This document shows, piece after piece, positions 59,101 to 64,000 of a stretch of 64,000 bases of DNA. How positions within the stretch are numbered: the first letter of the stretch is position 1; the number at the start of each line of letters is the position of its first letter. Source of the stretch: Petrosia ficiformis (Eukaryota; Porifera; Demospongiae; Haplosclerida; Petrosiidae); the NCBI GenBank assembly GCA_947044365.1, contig OX345652.1, positions 3,654,374 through 3,718,373 of the forward strand, written 5' to 3'. The notes below the pieces were generated by a model. That model was not told the DNA's origin, did no database searches, and was given only the letters and a program-made list of their open reading frames with translations. The position numbers and the translations under genes were made by a program.

Positions 59101-59685
59101 GTAAATTATAAATGATTATGTGTGTACAAGTTTACCAAACTGGTTATCTTCAGAATGATCAAATTGATCACAAGAATTTCCCTTGCTTGTTAGTCTGTAT
59201 TGAGCACGTAAATTCTCCAACGAGCCTTTAATTCCAGCAGCATTCAATATACCAACCTTTTTCACTACTCTGGAATGGAGAGATGGACTTGGTCTACCAC
59301 TGGAGCTCTCATCACTGAGATCTCCTGAACCAGCTGTTGAGGGAGTAAGCAACAAACTGTCATTGAATATAGGTGACTTGTTTACTGGTACAAGTTCTGT
59401 TCTGAGACTTTGCACACCAGCTTCAGAATGTTTCTTTTTAGATTTTACATCTTGATCACTGGAAGACTTCTGAAGGAGGTTCTTCATTTTTCCACCAAAT
59501 GCTGATAGACGGTTTCCCTTTCCTGTCACCTTAAATGATCCAGATTTCTTTTTTGACTTTGTGTTTTCTACAGGTGGAGTTGACTGATTGGGGGGTGGAG
59601 GATTATCATCAGGTAATGCTAATCTGTACTGGCCCAGACCAAAATCTTTTTTGAAGGTCAATTGCAGAGATTGAGACTTTGCCAT
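50131..59685 (-). CDS. PDZ-domain protein, 890 residues, 16 exons, function unknown
   Basis: I joined exons by splice sites and frame: 59685-59136, 58832-58788, 58720-58625, 58289-58137, 57797-57754, 57489-57385, 55661-55593, 55214-55185, 55130-55077, 54455-54151, 53876-53719, 52993-52818, 52422-52373, 51774-51255, 50915-50844, 50376-50131. All phases agree and the sum is 2673 nt. The ATG at 59685 has a good context (AACAATGG). Order: a basic/serine-rich N-terminus (SLQLTFKKDFGLGQYRLALP); one PDZ domain about residues 200-285 (GLGIHLSVG loop, AGIKVGDIIVEVNGRD); an acidic stretch DSEDSDEEGEYE; then long, charged, probably disordered sequence; a VPSWVSMAKRRQDK motif; and a C-terminus LNKLAMFEKK. 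The last two recall, only loosely, actin-capping regulators of the CRACD type. A cytoskeletal or junction scaffold is a guess. Exon joins need RNA support. Confidence 0.8.
52549..52785. repeat. 240-bp MITE family, copy 2 (in an intron)
   Basis: It lies within the PDZ gene intron 52817-52423. It begins ttcatattcacgatgacctca and carries 'gaatgtcataaggttaat', 'aactcagtaatgaagcaattg', 'aggataattatataaaaa' and 'attcaaaactaaa'. Same family as 4887-5070 and 58363-58606. Confidence 0.7.
54600..55012. repeat. (CATA)n microsatellite in an intron
   Basis: About 410 bases of CATA repeats with a few interruptions, including two copies of 'acaacatacaaacattcat'. It lies wholly in the PDZ gene intron 55076-54456. 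The long open frames it creates on both strands are artefacts. Confidence 0.92.
55673..57344. repeat. 92-bp minisatellite, 18 copies, filling an intron
   Basis: The unit contains AACATACTAATAGGTTTACA, ATAGTTCATTTGTCTTATGT, ACACAAATATTGTGCTATTA and TACTGACTGTATTATCCTAT. The marker 'tactaatagg' recurs every 92 bases from 55681, and the last 'tact' is at 57337 (18 periods). Copies differ at few sites (aaatatt/aattatt; gctatt/gctact; tactg/taccg), and variants recur along the array. It makes up nearly all of the PDZ gene intron 57384-55662, while most other introns there are far shorter. Confidence 0.95.
58363..58606. repeat. 240-bp MITE family, copy 3 (complete, inverted, in an intron)
   Basis: The ends are ATTCACATTCACCATGTCCTCA and TGAGGTCATCATGAATGTGAAT, i.e. 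terminal inverted repeats. The interior carries the reverse complement of the 4887 and 52549 blocks ('ttatataattatccttcc'-like, 'attaaccttatgacat'). It lies in the PDZ gene intron 58624-58290. Confidence 0.75.
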
Positions 59686-59793
59686 TGTTGAAAACTAGAA
59701 AGAAGAGGAGAGGCTCCCTTAAACAATCAAACGAGCCCCACCCAACATCAAACACAAAATTTCTTATGAATATGATTAAAATGTAAATAATAT

Positions 59794-62750
59794 TCATGAC
59801 AATGACTGAGTATCAAGTTCCTCTATTAGTACTTTATCTTGAACACAACTATCTGATGGCAGTCTTAGTGTGAGTATACTGTCTTGATCTTGATCTAGAT
59901 CTACATCACATTTACTTAATGTATCATCACCCTCTTCAGTCGTCTTCATTTGATATAGTAAATCACACAATGATGACACATTACTGCAAGACAATTCTAA
60001 TAAAGCATTATTATTTTTATGAGCATTGCCTCCATCAGATGTGCTTTCTTCTGTGTTATCTTCTGATGATTGCTGCTTTTCTTTTATTTTGCATTCACTG
60101 GAGGATTCTTGATTTTCCTCTTCCTCTTTGCCATCTTCCTCGTCTCTAATTATAACTTCCTCTTCATTATTCGATTCCAGCTCCTCTTCTTCAACTTCAT
60201 CCTCTGATTCCTGTTCCTCTTCAGCCAAAACTAAATATGCAGCTTCTTCTAGTTCAAGTAAATCAAATCCCATACTTGATTTCTCAACTGAGATCTGAAT
60301 ATTTAATTAATAAAGAATTATCAGAACATTATAAACCGCATGTGTGTATAGACAGAAAGCAGCATCCAACATACTATACTGTTGGATGTAACATGACCTA
60401 TGGAATATGCAATAATACTATTAGTCTATTATACTCTTGATAGTGTAACCATAGTTGCACTTGGCAGAACTGATGCACAAACTGGAAGGAGCTCTGATAT
60501 AGCAGACTTCTACATTATATGTATAATTATAGCTAATAAAGTAAACCTGTACTCCATCACCATATGGCATATGCTAAAATGGCCACCACATTATTTATTA
60601 CTATCATTCACACACATAAAGTTCCATTTACCTTATCCAGGTCATCAGCTAGAGACTGAATCACTTCTGATTTCACATGCTGGATCCACACACAGTAGTC
60701 AGATATGTATAGATTGTTAAGAATATAATAAGGTTCAGCTGAGTTTAGGATTTGACGTATGGAAAGAAGGCATTGCAAGAGTTTGTACTTTCCTAAAAGA
60801 AAACATATATCATAAATATAGAATTTTACTGCTATGACAAACATCTGAGAGGAATAAACAGTGGCACATGGTTTGCAAAGAATTACCTCATCACACATAT
60901 GCATACAGTACGTACGTTTCACGAGTATGTACAAAAAGGTCATTTTTTTTACAATTTACACCACAAAACAATCATTAATGATACATGTATATAGAATATA
61001 CTGATGTAGTCTTACCAAGTTTAAATATAGTTTTTATGTCATTCAGGACAGCTACTATTAAACTCCAATGACGGTACAAAGGATAACATAGGCTACGACG
61101 CACACAACAGAAGACAACATCTTGTAGACAATTGTTAAAATTCTGAGAAGTCATTGAGAATAACGTGTACATACAACATATAAAATTATGTGCATCTTAA
61201 TTGTAAAAATAAATACATGTCTATCCCAAGCATTTATCCATCAATCCATTTATCCCTCCATTCATCCATCCATCCACAGTTCATCACACTTACCTCCATC
61301 CAGGACAAAGTAGTACTTAGTTTACATATTGTCCATGCTGACTCAACCTAAACAAGTGAGTTGATATATAATCGTGTTTATAGTGAAATTTTGATAATTT
61401 ACTGACTGAATTCTCTCCCTCTGTAGTTCGATGATTATAAGCATATGCAAACATAATATCAACCAGACCTAGATAAACAATTCTTTCTGTTCTGTAATCT
61501 AATAAATGTGATGAAAAGTTAAGAATATAACTGATGAAATAATTACTATTTAAGATAATTAATTATAGTTGGATATATTCTTTATTTGGTAGTTCTTTCA
61601 AAACAGCCTTTTCATTTTCACTAAATGAAACTGCAAGAACAGTAAATATACTTGTAATGTACTTGTAATAAGTATTGAGCACCTTCAAAACTAGAACTAT
61701 TTTCTTTAGCCTATATAACAAAATTAGTAATGATTATTAAGATAATATCATTCAGCTTGCATCAGTCTACCTTAGTAATTGTATTATACTCTTCTATCCA
61801 GACAGGTTTAAATTGGATCAGTTGTTGAATCTGGTCATCTTCCATTAAATCAGCTCTAAGGAGTTTGGATTACAAAATAATTATTAAATGACTCAATTGA
61901 TAGTTTCCTATGAAATCATTTGAATTGACAATACATACAACTAATTAAAATTAATTGTCAATAATTTTACAGTAATGGTTTGTACTAACAAGTAGTGGTT
62001 GGGATCAAAACTAGTTTGTTCATGAGCTATTCGAGCTAATCTTCTCTCTTCTTGAGTCATGTGATCAGGATCAGGAACATCTATTATGCTTGGGATCTCT
62101 TCCTGCAATATCCAAAAGAATGTAAAATCAAAAAAAAAACACACCCAAAGAATAATTTCTAGCCTGTAACTTCAAAAACACTCCAGAGTGCTGGTTTGCG
62201 AATCCATAACTTTCAAGTCCAGACAGCACATTTTCCTGTGAATAAAAGAGTGTAATACAATTATACAATTATTCATAACTCTAAAGGCAGATTCACACTT
62301 AGACAGTCAATGCTTATGTTGCATTTGCTGTGCACATGCATACCTTCTGTATAAGAATTAAATTTATCTATTCTTACACATTCTGTAAAGAACTATAAAA
62401 CCTTATGATATATACTTTAAATGTATTAAGTCTGCAACGTAAGTGCAATGTAAAGTGTTAACTGTCCTAGTGTGAATCTGTCTTAACAACCTCTTGTAAA
62501 TTGCATGAAACTTCTTCGTCATTGCCCCAATCGAACTGTTGCTTCTCTACCCTGAATGTCTCTTCATCATCACTGAATTCTTCCTTCTCTTTAACTCCAT
62601 CAGTGCTGCCATTTAGCATCTCAATAAGTGGTTTCTGTCCAGCAGTTCTTAGATCAATTTGTTTCCTCTCAGCTAGAAGTGTTGTAAGCATTCCCAAATT
62701 ATCAAAATAATCTCCTTTTCTCTTCTTTGGAATATACACTGTTATATAAC
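59794..62750 (-). CDS. SHQ1: SHQ1, H/ACA snoRNP assembly factor (N-terminus not found)
   Basis: SHQ1 is the chaperone that holds dyskerin/NAP57 before H/ACA RNP assembly. Exons: 62750-62491, 62235-62164, 62102-61990, 61855-61771, 61710-61683, 61630-61577, 61507-61407, 61347-61294, 61142-61016, 60792-60632, 60294-59794 (stop); 517 residues, all phases compatible. Recognised landmarks: the end of the CS domain (NLGMLTTLLAERK), FDWGNDEE, YGFANQHSG, DVPDPDHMTQEERRLARIA, FDPNHYL-ADLMEDD, NKEYLLDYRTER, SLCYPLYRH, YILNNLYISDYCVWIQ, GFDLLELEEAAYLV, then a long acidic tail. The roughly 95-residue N-terminal part of the CS domain is not recognisable in 62.75-64.0 kb, so its exon is outside the window or missing. 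Nuclear/cytoplasmic, single-copy. About 108 bp separates its stop from the next ATG. Confidence 0.92.
61508..61576 (-). other. U12-type AT-AC intron in SHQ1
   Basis: The intron reads ATATCC at its 5' end, has the branch-site-like TTCTTAAC at 61525-61518, and ends CAC about 11 nt later; length 69 nt. Joining GAA-T to AT-TTA-TTA-GAT restores NKEYLLDYRTER, matching the NKSYLLDKRACR region of animal SHQ1. No GT-AG pair in this interval gives that alignment. Confidence 0.88.
62103..62163 (-). other. GC-AG intron in SHQ1
   Basis: The exon ends GTTACAG, followed by GCTAGA. The acceptor TATTGCAG precedes GAAGAGATCCC. The join gives LKLQ-EEIPSIIDV, as expected for the family. Length 61 nt. Confidence 0.7.
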
Positions 62751-62939
62751 CTGTGAGGTAAGTGCATATATATTTACCATGTCCACTTGATAGAAATGCA
62801 GGTGATAAATATTATATCAGTAATATAATTATATTACAAATAATAATTGTAGGCATAACATAAAATATATTATTATATATATTTATATATAATTATAAGT
62901 ATAGAGCATATGTTATTACGGCAACTGTTTGATGTGGTT

Positions 62940-63150
62940 AGGTCTATATTATTGTCAAAGCAAACATATACACTATATTGTTTATAGTATGGATGTAGGT
63001 CCCTATCTCATTATCAGACCTTTAGCCTCGGTTTTGGATGTTTCTAGTCGCATAGTGGCTCTTAGCTTTGCCTTAGGCTGCCACAAACATCCCCAACTTT
63101 GGTAGGTCTGACAAATGAGATGGAGGCTTGCCAACTATACTATAGATATT
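62940..63150. repeat. Hairpin element, distantly related to the multi-hairpin family
   Basis: Arms ATCTCATTATCAGACCT and AGGTCTGACAAATGAGAT enclose a second inverted pair (GGATGTTT / AAACATCC) and a GC-richer centre. Flanking 'taggtctatatt' and 'actatactatag' recall the 3100 and 10325 elements. Confidence 0.6.
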
Positions 63151-63577
63151 ATAATTTAGTATTGCTTGTAAACATGTGCAGTTGATTTATAATACAAGAA
63201 TAATAAAAAACATTTTTTAAAAAGTATTTCATTTTGTTGCCAAAGCCATCTTGTTCCTGTGCTTTTTCGATTTTGATATAATTATATCCCATACCCTTTC
63301 ATTTTTTTAAAAATATTTTTTATTATTCTTGTTTCGATTCTATTTTTTAAAGAATTCAGGTAAATTTTTGATCAAATACGTGATGACTATTCTGTTTCAT
63401 TTACAGTACTGATATTTTCTGCAGGAATGGTGTCCAGGAGACAGTACTCAAAATTTACTGCAACATTATAACTATTTGTTATTACAATTCCTACGTATTT
63501 TTGAACATGTTTCTATATTATTCTTGTTGTCTATTTTTAAAAGACTCAGTATAATATAATATATATATCCCTACGTA

Positions 63578-63795
63578 TACAGAAGCACATTCACTTATAC
63601 TAATGTTTTGTACATGGACAGTTCAGTATCATTTGGGTTTACAAATTTTGCTATTTGTGGAAGTGATAATATGCAGTACAGAAGCACATTTTCAGTTATA
63701 CTACTGAATGATTTGTACATGGACAGTTCAGTATCATCTGGGTTTACAAATTTTGCTATTTGTGGAAGTGATGATACGTATAATACTTTATACAA
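63578..63795. repeat. Direct repeat of ~108 bp, two copies
   Basis: 'agaagcacatt...ttgtacatggacagttcagtatcat(t/c)tgggtttacaaattttgctatttgtggaagtgat' occurs at about 63580-63672 and again at 63682-63772. The mirrored open frames on both strands come from this repeat. Confidence 0.8.
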
Positions 63796-63854
63796 CTTCT
63801 CTGTTTTGTAGAACACCATCTCATCCATAATTCTCTTAAAATTAACAGGTGTGT

Positions 63855-64000
63855 TTTAAAGGGTGTGATTTATTAAAAATGGCGTCCTATCATAAGTAGC
63901 TTGCTGTAGTGGCTGAAAGTATTCGTTGTCTAGGTCAAGAAACAGAACAGACTTCGAAGTTTGTTCCCCTGAATCTACCTTAAAATATATTTGTATTTGT
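63855..64000 (-). CDS. Unidentified 3' open frame running off the window edge
   Basis: On the - strand a frame is open from base 64000 to a TAA near 63856. After an acceptor-like 'attttaag' (~63979) it reads VDSGEQTSKSVLFLDLDNEY and then about 20 more residues ending FLINHTL. It could be the last exon of another gene; it does not resemble the missing SHQ1 N-terminus. I cannot identify it, and chance is possible at under 50 codons. Confidence 0.25.

Noticed and set aside
62751..62830. Extension of SHQ1 through 'SSGHG' with a 27-nt intron
   Set aside because: The implied intron is too short, and the residues do not match the CS domain.
63595..63828. Mirror-image open frames on both strands
   Set aside because: They arise from a two-copy ~108-bp direct repeat; the repeat explains them.

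Overview
This window is eukaryotic nuclear DNA, AT-rich and very gene-dense. I infer a sponge (a demosponge of the Amphimedon type). The reasons are 45-70 nt introns in ordinary genes, a recognisable animal SHQ1, and a lineage-specific family of large beta-helix membrane proteins of a kind I associate with demosponges. The species cannot be proven without a search.

Left and centre (1-49.9 kb): a head-to-tail array, all on the + strand, of one intronless gene family. Intact or nearly intact members are at <1-1611 (5' cut by the window), 5521-9294, 20293-24129, 25471-29301, 31542-35408, 40963-44772 and 46126-49899. A full-length member at 13717-17526 has a single in-frame nonsense codon. Broken members lie at 11173-12496, 18150-19250, 19285-19770 and 36619-39431. 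An intact protein is about 1260-1290 residues: signal peptide; roughly 650 residues of Pmp-like (GGA[IV] / FxxN) parallel beta-helix with many N-glycosylation sites; a cysteine-rich juxtamembrane module; 8-10 hydrophobic membrane segments; and a short cytoplasmic tail ending in a nearly invariant Y-x-S-C-x-Q-Y-R-E-P-[IL]-L-S motif. The ectodomain varies while the membrane core and tail are conserved, so I read these as a family of diversified surface receptors or adhesion proteins. That function is inference.

Intergenic DNA in the array is full of foldback and MITE-like elements: tandem units ending in a perfect 43-bp hairpin, multi-hairpin elements, long inverted repeats around AT microsatellites, segmental duplications of gene flanks, and a minisatellite directly upstream of the 31.5-kb gene.

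Right (50.1-62.75 kb): two intron-rich genes on the - strand, convergent with the array. SHQ1 (H/ACA snoRNP assembly chaperone; 11 exons read here, N-terminal exon not found) contains a clear U12-type AT-AC intron and a GC-AG intron. About 108 bp downstream of its stop, a 16-exon gene encodes an 890-residue PDZ-domain protein of unknown function. One intron of that gene is a 1.7-kb array of a 92-bp minisatellite; another holds a (CATA)n tract. The last 1.2 kb holds repeats and an unidentified open frame running off the right edge on the - strand.
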